In this document: positions 42,019 through 51,466 of the stretch, in pieces | Layout of the letters: each line of letters opens with the position of its first letter | Numbering within the stretch: the stretch's first letter is position 1 | NCBI GenBank assembly: GCA_020636895.1 | Contig: JACJWZ010000001.1 | Span: forward strand, 248,001 to 312,000 | Length of the DNA: 64,000 bases | Direction: 5' to 3' | Source of the DNA: Thermoleophilales bacterium | GTDB taxonomy: Bacteria; Actinomycetota; Thermoleophilia; Solirubrobacterales; 70-9 | Notes under the pieces: model-generated | The model's database searches: none | What the model was told of the DNA's origin: nothing | Seen by the model: only the letters and a program-made list of their open reading frames with translations | Position numbers and translations under genes: made by a program

Positions 42019-42897
42019 CTACGCGGCCATCGCGCTGGGCTGCGCGTTCTCACGCAGCTCGCGAACCCGGCCGGCCTCCGTACCCCCGTTCGGCTCCTTG
42101 GCGATGCGATCGGCGGTCTCCGACAACGCTCGGATGAACGACTCGAACTGCGCCCGGACGCGCTCCGCGTCATCCATCCCCGCCGTCAGCGCGTCAGCGC
42201 GGTCGGTGATCCCGTCGGAGAGCTTGGTGATGCGCTCCTGTCGCTCGGCCAGCATTTGGCCGGCCACCCGGCGCGCGTTCTCGACGTGCCTGGTCGCGTC
42301 GACCTCGACCTGATGCCAGCGGGCCCGGATGCCCTCCTCGGCCTCGCGCCTCGCCTCGGAGGCCTCGTGCTCGACCGCGCCGACCATCGTCTTGACGAGG
42401 CTGTCGGCTCGCCGCTTTGCGGCCTCGAGGTACTCCTTCGCCTCCGTCTCGGCCTCCCGCATGCGACGGTCGAACGCCTCCTGAGGCGTCTCGAGCTCGT
42501 AGTCCGGATCATCCAGGCCGCTCGGCGCCGTCTCCTCGGCGCTCGCAGGTGCCTCGACCAGGAACTCGACGACCTCGACCTCCTCGGTGATCGCGATCGG
42601 ATCCGGCGCCGGATCCGCCAGTTCGGTCGCCTCGTCGTCCATCGGGGCCGCCTCGGGCCGTGATGCGCCCTCGGCGGCCTCGCGGATCGCCTCCTCGCCG
42701 GCGAGGCGGGCGCGTTCGACCTCGCGCTGTCCCTCTCCGAGCCGACGGGTGAAGTTGCGGGTTGCGCGGTCGAGGCCGCCGAGGGCCTCGGCCAGATCGA
42801 CCGCCGCCGCCGATGACGGCCGCGCCGGAGCGGTCGGGCGGAACAGCTCGCCGGGCAGCCGCGCGTCGCGGAGATCGTCCCCATCCTGATCTGCCAT
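42019..42897 (-). CDS. Coiled-coil DivIVA-like scaffold protein 1
   Basis: A 292-residue acidic protein. A short helix (AEALGGLDRATRNFTRRLGE) is followed by an acidic linker and a continuous coiled coil from about 150 to 260 (RREAEEGIRARWHQVEVDAT, QMLAERQERITKLSDGITDR). This second part is shared in style with the neighbour at 43028, which suggests paralogy. It is DivIVA or ATP-synthase-b-like in character. AGGAG before the ATG at 42897 fixes the start. Only 14 bp separate it from the lipoprotein gene, so it may be the first gene of the exopolysaccharide operon and organise it at a cell pole. Confidence 0.65.
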   Translation of the reverse strand: MADQDGDDLRDARLPGELFRPTAPARPSSAAAVDLAEALGGLDRATRNFTRRLGEGQREVERARLAGEEAIREAAEGASRPEAAPMDDEATELADPAPDPIAITEEVEVVEFLVEAPASAEETAPSGLDDPDYELETPQEAFDRRMREAETEAKEYLEAAKRRADSLVKTMVGAVEHEASEARREAEEGIRARWHQVEVDATRHVENARRVAGQMLAERQERITKLSDGITDRADALTAGMDDAERVRAQFESFIRALSETADRIAKEPNGGTEAGRVRELRENAQPSAMAA

Positions 42898-43027
42898 GGT
42901 CACTCCTTCTCGCGGTATAGCTGAAGCGAACCCCCCGGATGGAGGTCCGATCGCGAGCAAGTCTAGGTTCGTGCCCGGCGGTAACCGGACGCCTCAATGC
43001 CGCTATTTGCGGGGGTCCGGGCGGACC

Positions 43028-43915
43028 TCAGCGAGGTCCTGCGGTCCAGGGCACCTGGGCGTCCTCGCCGCTACCGGGACCGAATACCTCGTCGAGGACC
43101 GGGACCGGGTCGGCCAGGCCGAGCGTGCGCTGAAGATGCTCGCGGACGGCGCCGCGGGTGGCTCCCGAGGCCGCCATCTGGATCGCCGCCATCCGCGCTT
43201 CGTCGCCGTGTGGCGCGCCGCCGCGGACCCGACCACCTGCGGGTGCCGGCGCTCCTCCGGCGGCGGGAACGCCACCGCGCCAGCCGGGGGCGACCGGGGA
43301 TCGGGCCGGGTGCGGGGCGGGCTCGTAGGCGGGCTGCTGGGCAGGCTGGGCTTCCTGGTGCTGCTGGGGCGGGTGGTGCACGAGCGGCTGCGCTGAGTGG
43401 GGATGCTGTGGCTGCGGTGGCTGGTACAGCGGCTGCGGATGAGGTGCCTGTGCGTGCTGGGGGGGCTGCGCGACCGGCTGCGCCGGGACGTAGGGCTGCG
43501 CCGCGGTGGCTCCGAAGGGGGGAGGCTCGAAATCGGCCGCCGTTCCCTCCGCCTCGCGGGCGAGCCGCTCGGCGGCGTCTCCGAGCGCACGGACGAGGTT
43601 CTCGAAGCCCATGCGCACCGGCGCGGCATCGTCGAGGCGGGCGATCACGGCCTCGGACTTGGCGATCAGCTCGTCGCTGATCTCGCCGATGCGCCGCTGC
43701 CGCTCGGCGACGAGCCCATCGGCGCGACGACGCGCGTTGTCCAGGTAGGCGCCGGCCTCGACCCGCGCCTCCTCGCGAAGCCGCGCGGCCTCGCGCTCGA
43801 CGGCGTCGAGGATCGAACCGACGCGACGGGAGATCTCAGGCGCGGCAGCGCCCTCGGGACCGATCGAGGCGGGCGCGGCCTCCTGCGGCGGCGGAGCTTG
43901 TTCCTCTTCATGCAT
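43028..43915 (-). CDS. Coiled-coil DivIVA-like scaffold protein 2
   Basis: A 295-residue protein. A coiled coil from about 25 to 130 (AVEREAARLREEARVEAGAY, LVAERQRRIGEISDELIAKS) matches the coil of scaffold protein 1. A His/Pro/Gln-rich disordered region follows. A C-terminal segment of about 45 residues (ARMAAIQMAASGATRGAVRE and onward) looks like a small helix-turn-helix or three-helix module. The ATG at 43915 is preferred; 43951 is possible. It lies 131 bp upstream of scaffold protein 1. Confidence 0.65.
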   Translation of the reverse strand: MHEEEQAPPPQEAAPASIGPEGAAAPEISRRVGSILDAVEREAARLREEARVEAGAYLDNARRRADGLVAERQRRIGEISDELIAKSEAVIARLDDAAPVRMGFENLVRALGDAAERLAREAEGTAADFEPPPFGATAAQPYVPAQPVAQPPQHAQAPHPQPLYQPPQPQHPHSAQPLVHHPPQQHQEAQPAQQPAYEPAPHPARSPVAPGWRGGVPAAGGAPAPAGGRVRGGAPHGDEARMAAIQMAASGATRGAVREHLQRTLGLADPVPVLDEVFGPGSGEDAQVPWTAGPR

Positions 43916-44026
43916 CGGTGATCGAACCGCGGTTGGAAGCGGGCTGATCACCTTATCCCGAAATCGTCGGGACCCGCCCTGGCGTCCCCGCCGTGGCCTC
44001 GCGCTTGCATCGCGCGCGGGCGGAGC

Positions 44027-45160
44027 TCAGCAGCCCAGGGCCCGGGCGATGACCATCTGCTGGACCTCGTCGGTGCCCTCGCCGATGGTGAGGATCTTCG
44101 CGTCGCGGTAGTGACGGCAGACCGGGTACTCCTCGATGTAGCCGTAGCCGCCATGGATCTGCACGGCCTCCTCGGCGCACCGCACGGCGAGGCGGCCCGT
44201 CTTCAGCTTCGCCTGCGCGGCGGTCAGCGTGAACGACTCGCCGCGGTCCTTCAGCAGCGCCGCCTTGTAGGTGAGCAGGCGCGCCGCCTCGATCTCGGTC
44301 GCCATGTCGGCGAGCTTCGCCTGGATCGATTGGAAGCGCGAGATCGGCTGGCCGAACGCGTGCCGCTCGTTCGCGTAGGCGAGCGCTTCGTCGAGACATC
44401 CCTGCGCGAGCCCGAGCCCCATGGCCGCGACGCCGATCCGGCCGCCGTCGAGGATCTGCAGGAACTGCTTGAAGCCGTTACCGCGCGGCCCGAGCAGGTT
44501 CGCCTCGGGTACGCGGGCGGAGTCGAACGAGAGCGGATGCGTGTCGGAGGCGTGCCAGCCCATCTTCCGATACGACTCGCCGACCTCGTAGCCGGGGGTG
44601 TCGTTGGGGACGATGATGTTGGAGACCTCGTCCGGGCCGGTGCGGGCGGTGATCGTCACGCAGGCGGAGATCTCGGTTCCGGAGTTGGTGATGAACTGCT
44701 TGGCGCCGTCGATCACCCACTCGCCGTCGGCGAGCGTCGCCTTCGTGCGCACGTTTCCGGCGTCGGATCCGGCTTCGGGCTCGGTCAGGCCGAACGCGGC
44801 GAGGCGCTTGCCGGAGCACAGCGACGGCAGCCAGTCCGCCCGCTGCTCCTCGCTGCCCCACAGATATATGGGCATGGTCCCGAGCGAGGTGTGTGCGGCC
44901 ATGGTGATCGCCGTCGATGAATCGACGCGTGCGAGCTCCTCGACCGCGAGCGCGTAGGACAGCGAATCGGCGCCCCCTCCTCCGTACTCGGCGGGGAAGG
45001 GGATGCCCATCAGCCCGAGCCCGCCCATCATCTCGACGAGCTCGTAGGGGAACGCCTTGTTGCGATCCTGCTCCTCGGCGCGCGGCGCCACCTCGTTGCG
45101 CGCGAAGTCGCGCACGGTGTCGCGCAGGAGGCGCTGCTCGTCGTTCAGCTCGAAGTCCAT
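44027..45160 (-). CDS. Acyl-CoA dehydrogenase
   Basis: A 377-residue FAD enzyme that oxidises acyl-CoA to enoyl-CoA and passes electrons to ETF (encoded at 57433-59205). It shows the N-terminal FELNDEQRLLRDTVRDFA, FAD/substrate segments AFGLTEPEAGSDAGNV and KQFITNSG, and the C-terminal catalytic Glu region IHGGYGYIEEYPV followed by YRDAKILTIGEGTDE. It looks like the short- or branched-chain type (glutamate in the 'GYGYIEE' position), consistent with isobutyryl- or butyryl-CoA use. The upstream part of the open frame beyond 45160 is antisense shadow. Confidence 0.93.
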   Translation of the reverse strand: MDFELNDEQRLLRDTVRDFARNEVAPRAEEQDRNKAFPYELVEMMGGLGLMGIPFPAEYGGGGADSLSYALAVEELARVDSSTAITMAAHTSLGTMPIYLWGSEEQRADWLPSLCSGKRLAAFGLTEPEAGSDAGNVRTKATLADGEWVIDGAKQFITNSGTEISACVTITARTGPDEVSNIIVPNDTPGYEVGESYRKMGWHASDTHPLSFDSARVPEANLLGPRGNGFKQFLQILDGGRIGVAAMGLGLAQGCLDEALAYANERHAFGQPISRFQSIQAKLADMATEIEAARLLTYKAALLKDRGESFTLTAAQAKLKTGRLAVRCAEEAVQIHGGYGYIEEYPVCRHYRDAKILTIGEGTDEVQQMVIARALGC

Positions 45161-45210
45161 GGGAGCGCTGATCTTGGCAGGAGCGGGGCGAGGGCGACCG
45201 CGCCGCCGCC

Positions 45211-47634
45211 TCAGCGGTCCTCGCCCACGGTCCGCACGATCGCCTCGGCGTCCATCGGCCGGCCGAGCAGGAACCCCTGCCCGTACCTGCATCCGAGCTC
45301 CTGCAGCCGTTCGATCTGCTCCGGGTGCTCGATCCCCTCCGCGACGACTCGCAGGCCCAGGCTCTCGCCGATGTCGATGATCGCCTTCGCCAGGGCCGAG
45401 TCGTCGCCCGGGGTTCCGAGGCCGTCGACGAACGGCTTCGGGATCTTGAGCTGGTCGATGGGGAAGAGCTGCAGGTGCTGCAGGGACGAGAACCCGGTGC
45501 CGAAGTCGTCGACCGCGAGCTCGACGTCGAGGTCGCTCAGCTCCTGCAGGAGCTCGGCCATCTTGCGCGCGTCGCTGCCGAAGGCGGTCTCGGTCAGCTC
45601 GAGGGTCAGCGTCCCGCGAGACAGCCCCGAGGACGTCAGCACGTCGCGAACCGCGTCGGCGATGCCCCCCTGCTCGAGCTGGATCAGCGAGACGTTGACG
45701 CTCACCCCGACGGCGTCGGCGCCGGGCACCTCGCTCTGCCACCTCGCGGCGGTTCTGCCGGCGTGGTCGAGGACGAAGCGGCCGAGAGCGATGATGGCGC
45801 CGGTCTGCTCGGCGAGCGGGATGAACTCGCCGGGCTCGAGCGGCCCGCGGGCGGGATGGTCCCAGCGGACCAGCGCCTCGGCGGCGACGATCCGCATGCT
45901 CTGCAGGTCGATGATCGGCTGGTAGTGGACGTCGAGCTGCCGAGCGAGTATCGCCCGCTTCAGCTCCGCCTCGAGGGCGAGCCGCTCGACCACGGACGCG
46001 TGCATCTCCGGGCGGAAGGTCTCCCGGCCCGAGCCGCGCCGCTTCGCGTCGTACATCGCCAGATCGGCGTTGCGCAGCAGATCCTCGGTGCGGCTCGATC
46101 CCACCGCGACCCCGATGCTGCCCGAGAGGAACACCTCCATCCCGCGGACGGCGAACGGCTCCTCGAGGGCGCGAAGGATGCAATCGGCGAGTGCGCCGAC
46201 GTCGGTGCGGGAGGTGTCCTCGACGAGCACCGCGAACTCGTCCCCGCCGAAGCGCGCCGCCGTGTCCTGCGGTGGAACGCAACCGGCGAGGCGGCGTCCC
46301 ACCGCGACCAGCAGCTCGTCGCCGGCCGCGTGTCCGAGGCTGTCGTTGACGTTCTTGAACTCGTCGAGATCGCAGAACAGGATCGCGGCCTCGTGGCCGT
46401 GGCGCTCGGCGCGGGCGAGCGCGGTGTCGAGCCGGTCGGCGAGCAGGGCGCGGTTGGGGAGGTTGGTGAGCGGGTCCTGCAACGCTTGGTCGATCGCGTC
46501 CTGGACGGTGCGGGCGTCGGTCAGGGCGATGCTCGCGTGCTTGGCGAAGGCGACGAGGATGTCGCGCTCCGCCTCGGTGTACTCGTGGCCCTCCTTTTCG
46601 CGGGCGACCGTGAGGCTGCCGACGACCCTTCCGCCCTCGCGGACCGGCGTGGCCATCGCGGACTTGACGCCGAACTGCGCGAACGGCCCGATCGCGGACT
46701 GGTGACGGTCGTAGCGCTCGAACACGACGAGCTCCTCGCGGAGGATCGCCTGGCCGCCGGCACCCTCGCCGACCCTGCCGAAGCGCACGCGCTCGAGCAT
46801 CTCGAGGGGAATGCCGTGGGTTGCGACGAGGACCATGCGGTCGGGGTCGTCGCGGTCGATCAGGCGCAGGCCGACGGTCTCGTCCGAGAGCAGCTCCGAC
46901 GCGCCCTCGACGATCGCCTCGAGCACGTCGTCGATCGCGAGCCTCGCGACGATCGAGCTCTGGATGCGCGAGAGACGTTCGAACAGGAGCTGCCGCTCGC
47001 GGAGCGACTCGAGGAGGACCTCGTTCTCGGCGCCGCGCCGTTCGCTCTCGAGGCGCAGCTCGCGTTCGGAGCTCATCGTCCGGATCGTCCTCAGGGTCAG
47101 GGCGAGCACCCGGGCAACTCCGCGCAGCAGGTTCGGCTCCTCACCGGAGAACGGCGCCCCGCTCCGAGCGAGGATCAGATGCTCGAGGCCGTCATCCTCG
47201 ATCGGCACCGAGATCGCGTGGCACGTGCCGACCCCGGGGACGTGGAGCGATCGCGCCTCGCCGGTGGCGACCGCGCGCAGCGCAACCCGCGGCGACTCCC
47301 CGTCGAAGCCGATGGCGGCAACGGTGCCGCCGCCCGCGTCGAGGATCGCCCCGGCTTCCGCCTCGGTCGACCTTGCCGCCCACTCGAGGGCGGCACTGAC
47401 CGTGCCGTCGGTGTCGTCGTGACCGGCGAGCGCTCCGACGAACTCGGCGAGCTGCTGGGTCGTCCAGGTGTCGCCGTCGATCAGGAGCTGATCCGAGCGC
47501 GGGCGCGTTGTCCTGGTGCCGGCCACCCCGACCTCGCTCAGCCGATCGCGGGAGCCACGGCGGCGCGGACGCGCGCTGCGCCGATCACGCCGATCTCCCC
47601 GATGCCGAAGTGCGCAGCCTCCATCGCTGGCCAT
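45211..47634 (-). CDS. GAF-GGDEF-EAL c-di-GMP turnover protein
   Basis: About 807 residues, cytosolic. An N-terminal GAF-like region is followed by a coiled linker (SSERELRLESERR) and a second GAF domain. The diguanylate cyclase domain has an intact RFGGDEFAVL motif. The EAL domain has AEALVRW, the Asn of VSVNVS, LELTETAF, DDFGTGFSSL and AEGIEHPEQ, but the usual 'KID' reads LKIPKPF, so phosphodiesterase activity may be reduced. Sensory input is probably a small molecule. It is a natural partner for the MshEN-regulated synthase at 36094. ATG 47634 is chosen; a start at 47730 would overlap pepA. Confidence 0.88.
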   Translation of the reverse strand: MASDGGCALRHRGDRRDRRSARPRRRGSRDRLSEVGVAGTRTTRPRSDQLLIDGDTWTTQQLAEFVGALAGHDDTDGTVSAALEWAARSTEAEAGAILDAGGGTVAAIGFDGESPRVALRAVATGEARSLHVPGVGTCHAISVPIEDDGLEHLILARSGAPFSGEEPNLLRGVARVLALTLRTIRTMSSERELRLESERRGAENEVLLESLRERQLLFERLSRIQSSIVARLAIDDVLEAIVEGASELLSDETVGLRLIDRDDPDRMVLVATHGIPLEMLERVRFGRVGEGAGGQAILREELVVFERYDRHQSAIGPFAQFGVKSAMATPVREGGRVVGSLTVAREKEGHEYTEAERDILVAFAKHASIALTDARTVQDAIDQALQDPLTNLPNRALLADRLDTALARAERHGHEAAILFCDLDEFKNVNDSLGHAAGDELLVAVGRRLAGCVPPQDTAARFGGDEFAVLVEDTSRTDVGALADCILRALEEPFAVRGMEVFLSGSIGVAVGSSRTEDLLRNADLAMYDAKRRGSGRETFRPEMHASVVERLALEAELKRAILARQLDVHYQPIIDLQSMRIVAAEALVRWDHPARGPLEPGEFIPLAEQTGAIIALGRFVLDHAGRTAARWQSEVPGADAVGVSVNVSLIQLEQGGIADAVRDVLTSSGLSRGTLTLELTETAFGSDARKMAELLQELSDLDVELAVDDFGTGFSSLQHLQLFPIDQLKIPKPFVDGLGTPGDDSALAKAIIDIGESLGLRVVAEGIEHPEQIERLQELGCRYGQGFLLGRPMDAEAIVRTVGEDR

Positions 47635-47698
47635 TATCGGCGAACGGAAGCCGCTTGTTGAGCGGTTGGGAGCGCCGCGGGTGGGCGCAACCGAGGCT

Positions 47699-49141
47699 TC
47701 AGCCGGTGGGCGCGCCGACGTTGCGGGCAAGCTCGATCAGCAGCCTCGTCCCGAAGCCCGTGGCCCCCTTGCCGACGTACTCGCGGCCGACGTCCCACGA
47801 GGTGCCGGCGATGTCCAGATGCGCCCAGGTGACGCCCTCGACGAATTCCTCGAGGAACGAGGCCGCCGTGATCGTGCCGGCCTTCCGCTTCGGCGCCGAG
47901 TTGGTCAGATCCGCGGTCGTTCCTCGCATCAGGTCCTTGTACTCCTGGTGCAGGGGCAGCCGCCAAGCGAGCTCACCGACGATCGCGCCGGCGGCGGCGA
48001 CCTCCTCCGCCCAGGCGTCGTCGTTGCTGACGAGGCCGGCGTAGCTGGAGCCGAGCGCGACGATCACCGCTCCGGTCAGGGTCGCGATGTCGACGAGGCG
48101 CTCCGCGCCTTCCCGGATCGCCCAGGTGAGCGCGTCGGCGAGGATCAGCCGTCCCTCGGCGTCGGTGTTGTTCACCTCGACGGTGCGGCCGTTGAGCTGC
48201 GTGATCACGTCCCCGGGGCGCGTCGCCGAGCCGCTGGGCATGTTCTCGACCGCCGGGACGACCGCGATCAGGTCGACCGGGAGCCCTAGCTCGGCGATCG
48301 CGGCGGTCGCCTCGAGGACGGCTGCGCCCCCCGACATGTCCTTCTTCATCAGCTCCATGCCGGCCGACGGCTTGATCGAGATCCCGCCGGTGTCGAAGGT
48401 GACCCCCTTGCCGACGAAGCCGAGGGTGGGGCCGGCCTCGGACCCGCGGTAGCGGAGGGTGATGAGGGCGGGTTCCTTGACGGACCCGGCGCTCACCGCG
48501 AGCAGGCCACCGAGCCCCTCCGCGGCGATCTCGGCGCCGCCGAGGACGCGTGCCTCGATACGTTCGTTGGCGGCGGCGATCTCGAGCGCGCGGTCGCCGA
48601 GGAACGCCGGGTCGCAGATGTTGGCGGGCAGGTTCTGCAGGTCGCGAGCACGGTTGGCGGCCCGCGCCGACGCGACGGCGACGGGGACGGTCCCGGCGGC
48701 GAACGTGGCGTCGGAGGCACCGTGGAGGGTCAGCGCGGAGAGCTCGGGGTCCGGGTCGTCGTCTGCGGCGCTGCTCTTGAGCTGATCGAACCGGTAGGAG
48801 GCGAGGATCGTCGCGCCGGCGATGGCCGCCGGCACGCTTCCGCCCTCGGGGCAGTCCCAGGCGATCTCGGCGGTCTCGAGCCGTTGCGCCTGGCGAACGG
48901 CGAGCGCCGCGGCGACGCGGGCGCGCTCGGAGTCGAAGTCGTCGCGCTCGCCGAGGCCGACGACGAGGACGCGCCGGCCCTCGGGCCGCAGCACCGAGAG
49001 GCTCTTGAACTTGGCGCGGACGTCGACGGCACCCGGCGCATCCGCGAGGTCGGCCGGCAGCTCATCGCCCGCGAAGAGGCCGATGCAGACGAGGGTGTCG
49101 CCGGAGTCGGGGGGCGGGGCGGAGGAGATCGAGACGTCCAT
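47699..49141 (-). CDS. pepA: Leucyl aminopeptidase, M17 family (PepA)
   Basis: A 480-residue cytosolic hexameric metallopeptidase that removes N-terminal residues from peptides. The M17 signature NNTDAEGRLILADAL and the metal/active-site segments GFVGKGVTFDTGGISIKPS and MELMKKDMSGGAAV are intact, giving two zinc sites, the catalytic Lys and Arg. The N-terminal macro-like domain is present and full length. The ATG at 49141 is chosen because upstream residues do not resemble the family. Confidence 0.95.
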   Translation of the reverse strand: MDVSISSAPPPDSGDTLVCIGLFAGDELPADLADAPGAVDVRAKFKSLSVLRPEGRRVLVVGLGERDDFDSERARVAAALAVRQAQRLETAEIAWDCPEGGSVPAAIAGATILASYRFDQLKSSAADDDPDPELSALTLHGASDATFAAGTVPVAVASARAANRARDLQNLPANICDPAFLGDRALEIAAANERIEARVLGGAEIAAEGLGGLLAVSAGSVKEPALITLRYRGSEAGPTLGFVGKGVTFDTGGISIKPSAGMELMKKDMSGGAAVLEATAAIAELGLPVDLIAVVPAVENMPSGSATRPGDVITQLNGRTVEVNNTDAEGRLILADALTWAIREGAERLVDIATLTGAVIVALGSSYAGLVSNDDAWAEEVAAAGAIVGELAWRLPLHQEYKDLMRGTTADLTNSAPKRKAGTITAASFLEEFVEGVTWAHLDIAGTSWDVGREYVGKGATGFGTRLLIELARNVGAPTG

Positions 49142-49254
49142 CGGGGAGCGGCCACGATATCGCCGGGCCGCCCCGGGACCGGGCGGACCGGCACGCCTCA
49201 CTACGATCCCCGGGCACTCCCGTCCGACCACCCACACCCTCAGGAGACCCGCAG

Positions 49255-50420
<1,166 letters not shown>

Positions 50421-50430
<10 letters not shown>

Positions 50431-50485
50431 GAGCGGGCGGCTCGGCGTCCTCGTCGGCTCGCGGGCCTGGGGCCGCGTCGCCTCC
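50421..50485 (+). repeat. 65-bp direct repeat, first copy (includes thiolase stop)
   Basis: Begins CCGGGTCTGAGAGCGGG, where CCGGGTCTGA encodes the thiolase end and stop. A second copy, about 90% identical, begins 107 bp later at 50528. The repeat holds no gene. Confidence 0.8.
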
Positions 50486-50527
50486 TGCGTCCTTGATCCG
50501 ACCACTCTCAGCTCCCGGAGATCTCAT

Positions 50528-50592
50528 CCGGGTCTGAGAGCGGCCGGCTCGGCGTCCTCGTCGGCTCGCGGCCCTCGGGCCGCGTCGCTCCG
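50528..50592 (+). repeat. 65-bp direct repeat, second copy
   Basis: Starts CCGGGTCTGAGAGCGGC and continues CGGCTCGGCGTCCTCGTCGG, as in the first copy. It ends 6 bp before the stop of the convergent membrane-protein gene, so the intergenic region was created or extended by a tandem duplication of the thiolase 3' end. Confidence 0.8.
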
Positions 50593-50598
50593 TCGGTA

Positions 50599-51369
50599 TC
50601 AGCCGGCCAGGCGCTCGGCGAGCCACAGATCCCAGAGCCAGGTCGGGCCCTCGTGGCCTGTCCGGCTTGCCCGGGCCACCACCACCGCGTCGCCGTCGGT
50701 GCGTGTCTCGACCCCGTCCCAGGCGTTGGCGTCACCGCGTCCCGCGTAGGCGAGGATCTCCTCTCCGTGGAGCTCGGGCGCACTTGTCGCCGGGCTGACG
50801 CGCGTCGTCCATCCTCTCGCGGTCACGTCGATGCGGACGCTGCGGCCGTGGCGCTCGCCGACCAGAGCTGCGCCGTCCTGCTCGAGGTGCAGTGGCGCGA
50901 GGACCGAGTCGGTCGTGCGCCGCGCGAAGCCGATCACGAAGGGGACGGCGAGCGCCCAGACGATGACGATCGCGATCATGGCCGTGAGCGTCGTCTGCGC
51001 CGAGCCGACGCCGAGCGACTCCTGCACGATCGCGGCGAGCCCGAGGGCGGTGACGAGCATCCCGAGGAGGAGATAGCAACGGGCGACGAGCCTCATCGTC
51101 CCGAGCCGCGCCGCCCGGCGGCTGCCCAGCTCGGGCTCGATCGACAGCTCCGCGTAGAGGAGCTCGAGGTCGGGGAACTTCTTCGGCCGCGTGTTCCACA
51201 GCGAGATCCCGAAGATCAGCCCGAAGAAGATCGCCCCTCCGGCCGCGAAGGTGAGCGTCACCGGCCGCGCGTCGGAGGGGTCGTCGTTGAGCACCCCCGC
51301 CAGGACCGTCACCGCGATCCAGACGGCGATGCCCGTCAGGCAGAAGATCTTCCAGGCGCGGGCGCCCAT
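50599..51369 (-). CDS. Hypothetical membrane protein with C-terminal soluble domain
   Basis: About 256 residues. Two TM helices lie near the N-terminus (IFCLTGIAVWIAVTVLAGVL and LTFAAGGAIFFGLIFGISLW). Another pair lies at about 100-150 (CYLLLGMLVTALGLAAIVQE, LTAMIAIVIVWALAVPFVIG). A soluble beta-rich domain of about 100 residues follows, containing a Trp-rich end (GPTWLWDLWLAERL). I do not recognise a family. The ATG at 51369 is chosen over a GTG at 51378. It is convergent with the thiolase and divergent from the amidase. Confidence 0.7.
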   Translation of the reverse strand: MGARAWKIFCLTGIAVWIAVTVLAGVLNDDPSDARPVTLTFAAGGAIFFGLIFGISLWNTRPKKFPDLELLYAELSIEPELGSRRAARLGTMRLVARCYLLLGMLVTALGLAAIVQESLGVGSAQTTLTAMIAIVIVWALAVPFVIGFARRTTDSVLAPLHLEQDGAALVGERHGRSVRIDVTARGWTTRVSPATSAPELHGEEILAYAGRGDANAWDGVETRTDGDAVVVARASRTGHEGPTWLWDLWLAERLAG

Positions 51370-51466
51370 TGCCGTCACAGGCGAAACCTAGTCGCGACGC
51401 TTCCACGCCGCCGCCGGCTCGCAGCGGCGCGAGGCACCCGCAGGGTGGGCGGAATAGGTTTCGCGC

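Noticed and set aside
45161..46282. Upstream extension of the acyl-CoA dehydrogenase frame
   Set aside because: It overlaps the GGDEF-EAL gene out of frame on the same strand and is low-complexity; the dehydrogenase starts at 45160.
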